From NCBI RefSeq assembly GCF_900880675.1, contig NC_044205.1:30710550-30774549 (forward strand): a stretch of 64,000 nucleotides of DNA, in the 5' to 3' direction. Within the stretch, counting starts at the first letter, position 1. The number at the start of each line of letters is the position of its first letter. Source of the stretch: Sparus aurata. Its lineage: Eukaryota > Chordata > Actinopteri > Spariformes > Sparidae. Shown in pieces: positions 22,001-33,692 of this stretch. The notes below the pieces were generated by a model. It made no database searches. It had not been told where the DNA came from and saw only the letters and a program-made list of their open reading frames with translations. Both the position numbers and the translations under genes were made by a program.

Positions 22001-25000
22001 GTAGGCTGTTCTACAGTCATGTAGGCTGTTCTACAGTCATGTAGGCTGTTCTACAGTCCTGTGGGCTGTTCTACTGTCCTGTAGGCTGTTCTACAGTCAT
22101 GTAGGTTGTTCTACAGTCCTGTAGGCTGTTCTACAGACATGTGGGCTGTTCTACAGTCCTGTGGGCTGTTCTACAGTCATGTAGGCTGTTCTACAGTCCC
22201 ATGGGCTGTTCTACAGACCTGTGGGCTGTTCTACTGTCATGTAGGCTGTTCTACTGTCCTGTAGGATGTTCTACAGTCATGTAGGCTGTTCTTCAGTCAT
22301 GTAGGCTGTTCTTCAGTCATGTAGGATGTTCTACAGTCCTGTGGGCTGTTCTTCAGTCATGTAGGATGTTCTTCAGTCCTGTGGGCTGTTCTACTGTCAT
22401 GTAGGATGTTCTACAGTCATGTAGGCTGTTCTACAGTTCTGTGGGCTGTTCTACAGTCCTGTGGGCTGTTCTTCAGTCATGTAGGCTGTTCTGCAGTCCT
22501 GTGGGCTGTTCTACAGTCATGTAGGCTGTTCTACAGTCCTGTGGGCTGTTCTACTGTCCTGTAGGCTGTTCTACAGTCATGTAGGCTGTTCTACAGTCAT
22601 GTAGGCTGTTCTACAGTCCTGTGGGCTGTTCTACTGTCCTGTAGGCTGTTCTACAGTCATGTAGGCTGTTCTACAGTCCTGTAGGCTGTTCTACAGACAT
22701 GTGGGCTGTTCTACAGTCCTGTGGGCTGTTCTACAGTCATGTAGGCTGTTCTACAGTCCCGTGGGCTGTTCTACAGACCTGTGGGCTGTTCTACTGTCAT
22801 GTAGGCTGTTCTACTGTCCTGTAGGATGTTCTACAGTCATGTAGGCTGTTCTTCAGTCATGTAGGCTGTTCTTCAGTCCTGTGGGCTGTTCTACAGACCT
22901 GTGGGCTGTTCTACTGTCATGTAGGCTGTTCTACTGTCCTGTAGGATGTTCTACAGTCATGTAGGCTGTTCTACAGTCATGTAGGCTGTTCTACAGTTCT
23001 GTGGGCTGTTCTTCAGTCATGTAGGATGTTCTACAGTCCTGTAGGCTGTTCTACAGTCATGTAGGCTGTTCTACAGTCCCGTGGGCTGTTCTACTGTCCT
23101 ATAGGCTGTTCTACAGTCCTGTGGGCTGTTCTACTGTCCTGTAGGCTGTTCTACAGTCATGTAGGCTGTTCTACAGTCCTGTAGGCTGTTCTACAGACAT
23201 GTGGGCTGTTCTACAGTCCTGTGGGCTGTTCTACAGTCATGTAGGTTGTTCTACAGTCCCGTGGGCTGTTCTACAGACCTGTGGGCTGTTCTACTGTCAT
23301 GTAGGCTGTTCTACTGTCCTGTAGGATGTTCTACAGTCATGTAGGCTGTTCTTCAGTCATGTAGGCTGTTCTTCAGTCATGTAGGATGTTCTACAGTCCT
23401 GTGGGCTGTTCTTCAGTCATGTAGGATGTTCTTCAGTCCTGTGGGCTGTTCTACTGTCATGTAGGATGTTCTACAGTCATGTAGGCTGTTCTACAGTTCT
23501 GTGGGCTGTTCTACAGTCCTGTGGGCTGTTCTTCAGTCATGTAGGCTGTTCTACTGTCCTGTAGGATGTTCTACAGTCATGTAGGATGTTCTACTGTCCT
23601 GTAGGCTGTTCTACAGTCATGTAGGCTGTTCTACAGTCCCGTGGGCTGTTCTACAGACATGTGGGCTGTTCTACAGTCCTGTGGGCTGTTCTTCAGTCAT
23701 GTAGGATGTTCTACAGTCATGTAGGCTGTTCTACAGTTCTGTGTGCTGTTCTACAGTCATGTAGGCTGTTCTGCAGTCCTGTGGGCTGTTCTTCAGTCAT
23801 GTAGGATGTTCTACAGTCCTGTAGGCTGTTCCACAGTCATGTAGGCTGTTCTACAGTCCCGTGGGCTGTTCTACTGTCCTGTAGGCTGTTCTACAGTCCT
23901 GTGGGCTGTTCTACAGTCCTGTGGGCTGTTCTACTGTCCTGTAGGCTGTTCTACAGTCATGTAGGCAGTTCTACAGTCCTGTAGGCTGTTCTACAGTCCT
24001 GTGGGCTGTTCTACAGTCCTGTGGGCTGTTCTACAGTCCCGTGGGCTGTTCTACAGACCTGTGGGCTGTTCTACTGTCATGTAGGATGTTCTACAGTCAT
24101 GTAGGCTGTTCTTCAGTCATGTAGGCTGTTCTTCAGTCATGTAGGCTGTTCTGCAGTCCTGTGGGCTGTTCTTCAGTCATGTAGGATGTTCTACAGTCCT
24201 GTAGGCTGTTCTACAGTCATGTAGGCTGTTCTACAGTCCCGTGGGCTGTTCTACTGTCCTGTAGGCTGTTCTACAGTCCTGTGGGCTGTTCTACAGTCCT
24301 GTGGGCTGTTCTACTGTCCTGTAGGCGGTTCTACAGTCATGTAGGCTGTTCTACAGTCCTGTAGGCTGTTCTACAGACATGTGGGCTGTTCTACAGTCCT
24401 GTGGGCTGTTCTACAGTCATGTAGGCTGTTCTACAGTCCCGTGGGCTGTTCTACAGACCTGTGGGCTGTTCTACTGTCATGTAGGCTGTTCTACTGTCCT
24501 GTAGGATGTTCTACAGTCATGTAGGCTGTTCTTCAGTCATGTAGGCTGTTCTTCAGTCATGTAGGATGTTCTACAGTCCTGTGGGCTGTTCTTCAGTCAT
24601 GTAGGATGTTCTTCAGTCCTGTGGGCTGTTCTACTGTCATGTAGGATGTTCTACAGTCATGTAGGCTGTTCTACAGTTCTGTGGGCTGTTCTACAGTCCT
24701 GTGGGCTGTTCTTCAGTCATGTAGGCTGTTCTGCAGTCCTGTAGGCTGTTCTACAGTCATGTAGGCTGTTCTACAGTCCTGTGGGCTGTTCTACTGTCCT
24801 GTAGGCTGTTCTACAGTCATGTAGGCTGTTCTACAGTCATGTAGGCTGTTCTACAGTCCTGTGGGCTGTTCTACTGTCCTGTAGGCTGTTCTACAGTCAT
24901 GTAGGCTGTTCTACAGTCCTGTAGGCTGTTCTACAGACATGTGGGCTGTTCTACAGTCCTGTGGGCTGTTCTACAGTCATGTAGGATGTTCTACAGTCCC

Positions 25001-28000
25001 GTGGGCTGTTCTACAGTCATGTAGGTTGTTCTTCAGTCATGTAGGATGTTCTACAGTCCTGTGGGCTGTTCTTCAGTCATGTAGGATGTTCTTCAGTCCT
25101 GTGGGCTGTTCTACTGTCATGTAGGATGTTCAACAGTCATGTAGGCTGTTCTACAGTTCTGTGGGCTGTTCTACAGTCCTGTGGGCTGTTCTTCAGTCAT
25201 GTAGGCTGTTCTGCAGTCCTGTGGGCTGTTCTACAGTCATGTAGGCTGTTCTACAGTCCTGTAGGATGTTCTACAGTCCTGTGGGCTGTTCTACTGTCCT
25301 GTAGGCTGTTCTGCAGTCCTGTGGGCTGTTCTACAGTCATGTAGGCTGTTCTACAGTCCTGTAGGATGTTCTACTGTCCTGTAGGCTGTTCTACAGTCAT
25401 GTAGGCTGTTCTACAGTCCCGTGGGCTGTTCTACAGACATGTGGGCTGTTCTACAGTCCTGTGGGCTGTTCTTCAGTCATGTAGGATGTTCTACAGTCAT
25501 GTAGGCTGTTCTACAGTTCTGTGTGCTGTTCTACAGTCATGTAGGCTGTTCTGCAGTCCTGTGGGCTGTTCTTCAGTCATGTAGGATGTTCTACAGTCCT
25601 GTAGGCTGTTCCACAGTCATGTAGGCTGTTCTACAGTCCCGTGGGCTGTTCTACTGTCCTGTAGGCTGTTCTACAGTCCTGTGGGCTGTTCTACAGTCCT
25701 GTGGGCTGTTCTACTGTCCTGTAGGCTGTTCTACAGTCATGTAGGCAGTTCTACAGTCCTGTAGGCTGTTCTACAGTCCTGTGGGCTGTTCTACAGTCCT
25801 GTGGGCTGTTCTACAGTCCCGTGGGCTGTTCTACAGACCTGTGGGCTGTTCTACTGTCATGTAGGATGTTCTACAGTCATGTAGGCTGTTCTTCAGTCAT
25901 GTAGGCTGTTCTTCAGTCATGTAGGCTGTTCTGCAGTCCTGTGGGCTGTTCTTCAGTCATGTAGGATGTTCTACAGTCCTGTAGGCTGTTCTACAGTCAT
26001 GTAGGCTGTTCTACAGTCCCGTGGGCTGTTCTACTGTCCTGTAGGCTGTTCTACAGTCCTGTGGGCTGTTCTACAGTCCTGTGGGCTGTTCTACTGTCCT
26101 GTAGGCTGTTCTACAGTCATGTAGGCTGTTCTACAGTCCTGTAGGCTGTTCTACAGACATGTGGGCTGTTCTACAGTCCTGTGGGCTGTTCTACAGTCAT
26201 GTAGGCTGTTCTACAGTCCCGTGGGCTGTTCTACAGACCTGTGGGCTGTTCTACTGTCATGTAGGCTGTTCTACTGTCCTGTAGGATGTTCTACAGTCAT
26301 GTAGGCTGTTCTTCAGTCATGTAGGCTGTTCTTCAGTCATGTAGGATGTTCTACAGTCCTGTGGGCTGTTCTTCAGTCATGTAGGATGTTCTTCAGTCCT
26401 GTGGGCTGTTCTACTGTCATGTAGGATGTTCTACAGTCATGTAGGCTGTTCTACAGTTCTGTGGGCTGTTCTACAGTCCTGTGGGCTGTTCTTCAGTCAT
26501 GTAGGCTGTTCTGCAGTCCTGTAGGCTGTTCTACAGTCATGTAGGCTGTTCTACAGTCCTGTGGGCTGTTCTACTGTCCTGTAGGCTGTTCTACAGTCAT
26601 GTAGGCTGTTCTACAGTCATGTAGGCTGTTCTACAGTCCTGTGGGCTGTTCTACTGTCCTGTAGGCTGTTCTACAGTCATGTAGGCTGTTCTACAGTCCT
26701 GTAGGCTGTTCTACAGACATGTGGGCTGTTCTACAGTCCTGTGGGCTGTTCTACAGTCATGTAGGATGTTCTACAGTCCCGTGGGCTGTTCTACAGACAT
26801 GTGGGCTGTTCTACAGTCCTGTGGGCTGTTCTTCAGTCATGTAGGATGTTCTACAGTCATGTAGGCTGTTCTACAGTTCTGTGGGCTGTTCTACAGTCAT
26901 GTAGGCTGTTCTGCAGTCCTGTGGGCTGTTCTTCAGTCATGTAGGATGTTCTACAGTCCTGTAGGCTGTTCCACAGTCATGTAGGCTGTTCTACAGTCCC
27001 GTGGGCTGTTCTACTGTCCTGTAGGCTGTTCTACAGTTCTGTGGGCTGTTCTACAGTCCTGTGGGCTGTTCTACTGTCCTGTAGGCTGTTCTACAGTCAT
27101 GTAGGCAGTTCTACAGTCCTGTAGGCTGTTCTACAGACATGTGGGCTGTTCTACAGTCCTGTGGGCTGTTCTACAGTCATGTAGGCTGTTCTACAGTCCC
27201 GAGGGCTGTTCTACAGACCTGTGGGCTGTTCTACTGTCATGTAGGATGTTCTACAGTCATGTACGCTGTTCTTCAGTCATGTAGGCTGTTCTTCAGTCAT
27301 GTAGGCTGTTCTGCAGTCCTGTGGGCTGTTCTTCAGTCATGTAGGATGTTCTACAGTCCTGTAGGCTGTTCTACAGTCATGTAGGCTGTTCTACAGTCCC
27401 GTGGGCTGTTCTACTGTCCTGTAGGCTGTTCTACAGTCCTGTGGGCTGTTCTACTGTCCTGTAGGCGGTTCTACAGTCATGTAGGCTGTTCTACAGTCCC
27501 GTGGGCTGTTCTACAGACCTGTGGGCTGTTCTACTGTCATGTAGGCTGTTCTACTGTCCTGTAGGATGTTCTACAGTCATGTAGGCTGTTCTTCAGTCAT
27601 GTAGGCTGTTCTTCAGTCATGTAGGCTGTTCTACTGTCCTGTAGGCTGTTCTACAGTCCTGTGGGCTGTTCTTCAGTCATGTAGGATGTTCTACAGTCCT
27701 GTGGGCTGTTCTACTGTCATGTAGGAGGTTCTACAGTCATGTAGGCTGTTCTACAGTTCTGTGGGCTGTTCTACAGTCCTGTGGGCTGTTCTTCAGTCAT
27801 GTAGGCTGTTCTGCAGTCCTGTGGGCTGTTCTACAGTCATGTAGGCTGTTCTACAGTCCTGTGGGCTGTTCTACTGTCCTGTAGGCTGTTCTACAGTCAT
27901 GTAGGCTGTTCTACAGTCCTGTAGGCTGTTCTACAGACATGTGGGCTGTTCTACAGTCCTGTGGGCTGTTCTACAGTCATGTAGGCTGTTCTACAGTCCC

Positions 28001-31000
28001 GTGGGCTGTTCTACAGACCCGTGGGCTGTTCTACTGTCATGTAGGCTGTTCTTCTGTCCTGTAGGATGTTCTACAGTCATGTAGGCTGTTCTTCAGTCAT
28101 GTAGGCTGTTCTTCAGTCCTGTAGGCTGTTCTGCAGTCCTGTGGGCTGTTCTACAGTCCTGTGGGCTGTTCTACTGTCATGTAGGCTGTTCTACAGTCAT
28201 GTAGGCAGTTCTACAGTCCTGTAGGCTGTTCTACAGACATGTGGGCTGTTCTACAGTCCTGTGGGCTGTTCTACAGTCATGTAGGCTGTTCTACAGTCCC
28301 GTGGGCTGTTCTACAGACCTGTGGGCTGTTCTACTGTCATGTAGGCTGTTCTACAGTCATGTAGGCTGTTCTTCAGTCATGTAGGCTGTTCTTCAGTCAT
28401 GTAGGCTGTTCTGCAGTCCTGTGGGCTGTTCTTCAGTCATGTAGGATGTTCTACAGTCCTGTAGGCTGTTCTACAGTCATGTAGGCTGTTCTACAGTCCC
28501 GTGGGCTGTTCTACTGTCCTGTAGGCTGTTCTACAGTCCTGTGGGCTGTTCTACAGTCCTGTGGGCTCTTCTACTGTCCTGTAGGCGGTTCTACAGTCAT
28601 GTAGGCTGTTCTACAGTCCTGTAGGCTGTTCTACAGACATGTGGGCTGTTCTACAGTCCTGTGGGCTGTTCTACAGTCATGTAGGCTGTTCTACAGTCCC
28701 GTGGGCTGTTCTACAGACCTGTGGGCTGTTCTACTGTCATGTAGGCTGTTCTACTGTCCTGTAGGATGTTCTACAGTCATGTAGGCTGTTCTTCAGTCAT
28801 GTAGGCTGTTCTTCAGTCATGTAGGATGTTCTGCAGTCCTGTGGGCTGTTCTTCAGTCATGTAGGATGTTCTTCAGTCCTGTGGGCTGTTCTACTGTCAT
28901 GTAGGATGTTCTACAGTCATGTAGGCTGTTCTACAGTTCTGTGGGCTGTTCTACAGTCCTGTGGGCTGTTCTTCAGTCATGTAGGCTGTTCTGCAGTCCT
29001 GTGGGCTGTTCTACAGTCATGTAGGCTGTTCTACAGTCCTGTGGGCTGTTCTACTGTCCTGTAGGCTGTTCTACAGTCATGTAGGCTGTTCTACAGTCCT
29101 GTAGGCTGTTCTACAGACATGTGGGCTGTTCTACATTCCTGTGGGCTGTTCTACAGTCATGTAGGCTGTTCTACAGTCCCGTGGGCTGTTCTACAGACCT
29201 GTGGGCTGTTCTACTGTCATGTAGGCTGTTCTACTGTCCTGTAGGATGTTCTACAGTCATGTAGGCTGTTCTTCAGTCATGTAGGCTGTTCTTCAGTCCT
29301 GTGGGCTGTTCTACTGTCATGTAGGATGTTCTACAGTCATGTAGGCTGTTCTACAGTTCTGTGGGCTGTTCTACAGTCCTGTGGGCTGTTCTTCAGTCAT
29401 GTAGGCTGTTCTGCAGTCCTGTGGGCTGTTCTTCAGTCATGTAGGATGTTCTACAGTCCTGTAGGCTGTTCTACAGTCATGTAGGCTGTTCTACAGTCCC
29501 GTGGGCTGTTCTACTGTCCTGTAGGCTGTTCTACAGTCCTGTGGGCTGTTCTACAGTCCTGTGGGCTGTTCTACTGTCCTGTAGGCTGTTCTACAGTCAT
29601 GTAGGCTGTTCTACAGTCCTGTAGGCTGTTCTACAGACATGTGGGCTGTTCTACAGTCCTGTGAGCTGTTCTACAGTCATGTAGGCTGTTCTACAGTCCT
29701 GTGGGCTGTTCTACAGACCTGTGGGCTGTTCTACTGTCATGTAGGATGTTCTACAGTCATGTAGGCTGTTCTTCAGTCATGTAGGCTGTTCTTCAGTCAT
29801 GTAGGATGTTCTACAGTCCTGTGGGCTGTTCTTCAGTCATGTAGGATGTTCTTCAGTCATGTAGGATGTTCTACAGTCATGTAGGCTGTTCTACAGTCCC
29901 GTGGGCTGTTCTACAGTCCTGTAGGCTGTTCTACTGTCCTGTAGGCTGTTCTACAGTCCTGTAGGATGTTCTACTGTCCTGTAGGCTGTTCTACAGTCCT
30001 GTAGGCTGTTCTACAGTCCTGTGGGCTGTTCTACAGTCATGTAGGCTGTTCTACAGTCATGTAGGCTGTTCTACAGTCCTGTGGGCTGTTCTACTGTCCT
30101 GTAGGCTGTTCTACAGTCCTGTGGGCTGTTCTACAGTCCTGTAGGATGTTCTACTGTCCTGTAGGCTGTTCTACAGTCCTGTGGGCTGTTCTACTGTCCT
30201 GTAGGCTGTTCTACAGTCCTGTAGGCTGTTCTACAGTCCTGTGGGCTGTTCTACTGTCCTGTAGGCTGTTCTACAGTCCTGTAGGCTGTTCTACAGTCCT
30301 GTGGGCTGTTCTACAGTCCTGTAGGCTGTTCTACAGTCCTGTGGGCTGTTCTACTGTCTTGTAGGATGTTCTACTGTCCTGTAGGCTGTTCTACAGTCCT
30401 GTAGGCTGTTCTTCAGTCATGTGGGCTGTTCTACAGTCCTGTGGGCTGTTCTACTGTCCTTTAGGCTGTTCTACTGTCCTGTAGGCTGTTCTACAGTCCT
30501 GTAGGCTGTTCTACAGTCCTGTAGGCTTTTCTTCAGTCAATTAGGCTGTTCTACAGTCATGTAGGCTGTTCTACAGTCATCTTTTAAAGGGTCCCAGTGA
30601 TCCCTTTTGAGGTTTTAGTAGTCCTTTAAATGGTACTTGTGATCATTTAAGTGGGTCTAGTAGTCCTGCAGGAGGTTCGTATGTTCCTCTTAATGGTACC
30701 AGTCGTTCTTTAGGAAGTTCTAATGGTCCTTTAATGGATTTAGTAGTTCCTATGAGATCAAGTAGTGTATAAAGAGGTTCTAGTAATGTTCAAGGAGATT
30801 CAGTGGTCTTTTTGGAGGTTCTAATGGTCCCTTGGGAGGTTTTAACAGTCCTTTAGATGGTTCATATGGCCTAGTATGTAGTTGGAGACTGTTTTTGGAG
30901 CTCCTTGTGATCTTTCAAGGTTTTCTCGTGATCCTTCAAAGGTTTGAGTGGTCCTTGAAATGATTCTAGTCTAATCTCGTCATTGTCACGGTTCTAATGG

Positions 31001-32730
31001 TAATTTTGGAGGTTCTAGTGGTCCTCTTGGTTCTTCTAGTAATGGAGGTGATTCCAAATGTGCTGTGAGAGGTTGAAATTGTCAAGTGTTAGTCCAGTAA
31101 GTACTTCTTAAGGTCAACGAGGAGGTTGAAATGTTTATTTACTCTGTCTTAATATTTCCTAAGGAGGCTCTGGTGATCTTGTGCCACTTAAAGAGATTAC
31201 TGTAGTCTTTAAGGAGGTACCAGCCGGTTTCTGGTTGGTCTTTAAGAGGCTCTAGTGGTATTTTAGGATTAAAATGGTCTTTTAAAGGGTTCTAGTGGTT
31301 CATTATGAAGTTCTAGAAGTTCTTGTTGCAACTGAAGTTCTACATGTTCTATAATTGATGGTTGTCATGGTTATAAAGGAGGTTGTACTCATCCTTAAGG
31401 AGGCTCTGGTAGTCCCTTAAGAGCTCCTGACATCTTTCAGAGGTTCTAAGTGTCTTTTCGGGGGACACAGTGACCTTTACAAGCTTCTGGTGGTTCCCTT
31501 GTGTTGTTTTTGTGTGCTTTGATAAACCCACTCTCTGTAAACACAGTCAGAGACTTGATGGTGAACTCTGTGGTGTGGACTTGTTGTAACTGCTGGATGT
31601 TTGTTGTTGGATGTCTTTGCAGGTATCTGTACTCTGACAGGCTGAAGGTCTTGGGTCCTCTCATCATGGGCATAGGGATTTTCCTCTTCATCTGTGCCAA
31701 CGCCGTCCTCCACGAGAACCGTGACAAGAAGACCAAAATCATCAACCTGCGGGACATTTACTCCACAGTTATCGACCTCCACAGCCTCCGTAAACCCAAC
31801 ACCTCCTCTGCCCGCCGCTCCTCCACCAATCCTCTCAACGGCCTTGTTAACTATGTCCAATCAAAGAGCCTGGAGACCAAACCCAGGGCATACCCTGCCT
31901 CCCTGTTGAACTGGAGTCAGGGAGGAGGAGGGGGAGAGGGAGGAGGTGGGCCATTGTCCAGGCAACCAGAAGATGGAGGAGGAGGAGGTTTGGGCAGTGA
32001 TGAAGAGGGAGGATGCACTGTGTTCAGTATCTACCAGGAGCAGCCCCTTGCTCCTCCTACCCCCTCCTCCGTCTCCCTCAGCTTCAGCCCTCTCCATCTC
32101 CCAACCTGCTGGACCTCCCTGCATAAGGAGGCACTCAGTTCCTTCACTTTACCCCTGCGCCGGCCGCGGCCTGCTGCTCCCCGCAGGAGGCACTCCGCTC
32201 GGGCCGGTACGAGCTGGAGCACAGAGGGGGAGGAGGAGAGAGGGAGGGAGGGGGGAGGCCACCACCAGGAGGACAAAGTGAAGGAGGATGAGGTTTATGC
32301 ATGTTCATCAACTACTCTGTGCTCTTCCATCCCCCCACAATGCAGACCCTTCCAGGGTTCCTGCAGCTCCTCCAGCTTCCATGGGGAGGCACCAGGAGGC
32401 TCCAAGGCCCTGCTCCTCCTCTCCTCCTCCTCCCTCACCCCCTCCCACTTGTCGCTGTCCTCCTTGTCTCACCTCCTGTCCTCCTCCTCATCCACGCCGC
32501 CCCAACCCTGCAGGAGGCAAAGCCTGCCGACTAGCAGCAGCACGACAGGTTACAGTAAACTGACACATGGCGAGGAGGAATCGTTTGAGTCGACAGAGGT
32601 GACATCCTCACATCATGTGACATCACACAGGAAGTACTCCAACAGAGAGAAGCTAAGGATGATTTCACAGGTGGATTCTGATCAGAGGCAGGAGGAGGAG
32701 GGCAGAGGAGACGGGTCGGCCAATCAATAG
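18930..32730 (+). CDS. tmem200c: tmem200c, transmembrane protein 200C (five coding exons)
   Basis: Joining 18930-19036, 19491-19710, 19803-19835, 20479-20657 and 31623-32730 gives 549 codons including the TAG stop, with matching phases (2, 0, 0, 2). The N-terminus MIATGGLLRINARRQDSLRS, a basic KRKSKKKRR stretch, VVVVKGKLKL and TM1 (residues about 50-76, ending GYWP) are TMEM200 hallmarks. The loop (77-189) is acidic, with sequons NRT and NGT. TM2 (about 190-209) and HENRDKKTKIINLRDIYSTV follow. A long Ser/Pro-rich tail includes LNGLVNYVQSKSLE and ends near SNREKLRMISQ. The tail motif and TM2 flank favour paralogue C over A and B. The glycosylation sites imply a lumenal or extracellular loop with both ends cytoplasmic. 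The molecular function of the family is not known. Confidence 0.92.
19037..19490 (+). other. tmem200c intron 1 with (CA)n and hAT-like end
   Basis: The donor GTTACA runs straight into (CA)n. CAGTGTTGGGGAAGCTACTT at about 19071 resembles the terminus of small hAT elements. The intron ends TTCCTGCCCCCTCAG. Confidence 0.75.
19040..19072 (+). repeat. (CA)n microsatellite at a 5' splice site
   Basis: The run begins 4 nt after the donor GT. Confidence 0.95.
19491..19710 (+). CDS. tmem200c: tmem200c exon 2 (first membrane helix)
   Basis: Encodes R37 to Q109, including VVVVKGKLKL and the helix LVAALGILVLLVGMVMAALG, followed by WPRGG. The donor is AATCAG|GTGAGG and the exon ends in phase 0. Confidence 0.92.
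19803..19835 (+). CDS. tmem200c: tmem200c candidate 33-nt microexon
   Basis: Eleven codons, GNSHNEGNQLQ, between TTCTGCCTTACAG and GTAAAT. Both neighbours are phase 0, so it can be skipped without frame change. It sits in the fast-evolving lumenal loop. Support is splice signals and phase only. Confidence 0.55.
19836..20478 (+). other. tmem200c intron 3
   Basis: Contains about 250 bp of transposon-like sequence (GGGGAATTCCGTCATTTT at 20023 onwards), not classified. It ends CTGACTGCATCCAG. Confidence 0.6.
20479..20657 (+). CDS. tmem200c: tmem200c exon 4 (acidic lumenal loop)
   Basis: Encodes a Gly/Glu-rich stretch and then FNRTEFVNGTSWHLPQGFLE and DFLDR. The last codon is split and completed in exon 5 (AG|G). 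It has two N-glycosylation sequons. The donor GACAG|GTGAGT is strong. Confidence 0.85.
20761..30580 (+). repeat. 9.82-kb tandem array of a 20-bp unit
   Basis: The consensus is GTRGGCTGTTCTWCWGTCMT, repeated about 491 times. Every unit start stays in the same 20-bp phase from 20761 to 30580, so no indel is visible. Variation is concentrated at a few positions: A/G at 3, C/A at 6, A/T at 13 and 15, C/A at 19. Blocks of units recur in order, showing higher-order structure (for example an offset of 1,780 bp). Short open frames inside (such as 21826-22044) are repeat artefacts. Confidence 0.98.
30581..31500 (+). repeat. Decayed relatives of the 20-bp unit
   Basis: Sequence rich in AGGAGGTTCTAGTGGTCCTT-like segments at about 20-22 bp intervals, with many indels and substitutions. 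A shorter decayed zone precedes the array (20741-20800). Both share the GGNTGTTCTA-GTCCT framework with the array. Confidence 0.7.
31623..32730 (+). CDS. tmem200c: tmem200c exon 5 (second helix and cytoplasmic tail)
   Basis: Starts by completing the split Arg codon, then YLYSDRLKVLGPLIMGIGIF. After the helix come the conserved HENRDKKTKIINLRD block and a tail of about 320 residues with Gly/Glu and Ser/Pro low-complexity runs from GGA and TCC codon repeats. The stop TAG is at 32728-32730. This tail is where TMEM200 paralogues differ most. Confidence 0.92.
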
Positions 32731-33320
32731 TTGATTTAGTGTCTGACAGCAAAACTGTGAGCTCATGTGACTTTTTGATGACATCAGCCCGAGATCAGGA
32801 CGTGAGAAACAATGAAACACAAAACTGATGAAACGACCGTTGAGTCACACTGGTTGTCGTAGCAATAAGGAGTCTTCCAGATGAACCAATGACAGCACAA
32901 CAGGAAATTAACAACTGAACTTTGTTTTATTTGCATTAATCAGCTCGTTAACTGACTGCCTGCTTATTAAAAAGACGTGGGAATGTTTTTGTACTAAATC
33001 ATTATGTGTTCATGTTACATGTGCAGCCGATCAGAGAAGAAACAGAAATGTTCAGGCTGTTTTATAATCCATCATCACAGAAGAGAAAACATTTGAGCTG
33101 CTGAATGTCACTTTGTTCTTCTGTCTGTTTAACATCAACAAGCACAACATTGAACCTTCACAGACTGACGGACATCTCACACAAATATCAACAATATTTA
33201 TTTATTTATTTATAATTGATCTGCACAGAAAGTCTCATTAAGGCCAGGACTCTTTTTTAAACCTGAGAACGAGAACAAACACAGTCAGATGTCTGACTTC
33301 AGTTTCACTCTAATAAAATT
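32731..33320 (+). other. tmem200c 3' UTR (probable)
   Basis: AT-rich sequence with (TTTA)n near 33200 and an AATAAA at 33312-33317. The exact end is not determined. Confidence 0.5.
33312..33317 (+). terminator. AATAAA, candidate tmem200c poly(A) signal
   Basis: The first canonical hexamer downstream of the stop codon. Alternatives are near 33505 and 35758. Confidence 0.4.
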
Positions 33321-33692
33321 ATGTAAAAAATTGAGGAATCCCAAACATTTAATGGTGAGATGACAGATTTTGAGTGTTTGAAACTAATTCATATGTAAAA
33401 AATATCTTCTGTGACTGTCACATTAAGAGATGAGTCTGAGGCGTATATCTTAATATCATCTGCATAAAGATGTAGAATACAAATTGCAGTGTATAGTTTC
33501 GGCAGGAGAATAAAAGAGAACCGGGCCGGTGGGACACCTTCACAGAAACTACTGAGTCTGACCAGAGAGATGTTAAACCATTCTGTTCATTCAGGACTCA
33601 CAAAGAGGACTCACACAGTCGTCGTCAGATGATCTTCGCTGTCATGGTAACAATAATATACACATAGTTAAAGGTGCAACAATGCTATTTTA

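Larger units (their letters stand above)
20658..31622 (+). other. tmem200c intron 4, about 11 kb, mostly one tandem array
   Basis: The intron separates FLDR from YLYSDRLKVLGP just before the second membrane helix. It holds a 20-bp array (20761-30580) and decayed relatives on both sides. The acceptor is TGTTGGATGTCTTTGCAG. Confidence 0.9.

Noticed and set aside
21826..30364. Open frames of 60-81 codons (WAVLQSCGLFYS-like) in the 20-mer array
   Set aside because: Three 20-bp units make 20 codons; frames end wherever GTAGG falls in phase as TAG. No start context or conservation.
20761..30580. CRISPR-like interpretation of regular repeats
   Set aside because: No unique spacers and no cas genes, and the context is a vertebrate intron.
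31477..32752. Minus-strand and off-frame plus frames over tmem200c exon 5
   Set aside because: Shadows of the coding frame; GGA/TCC-rich codons suppress stops in other frames.
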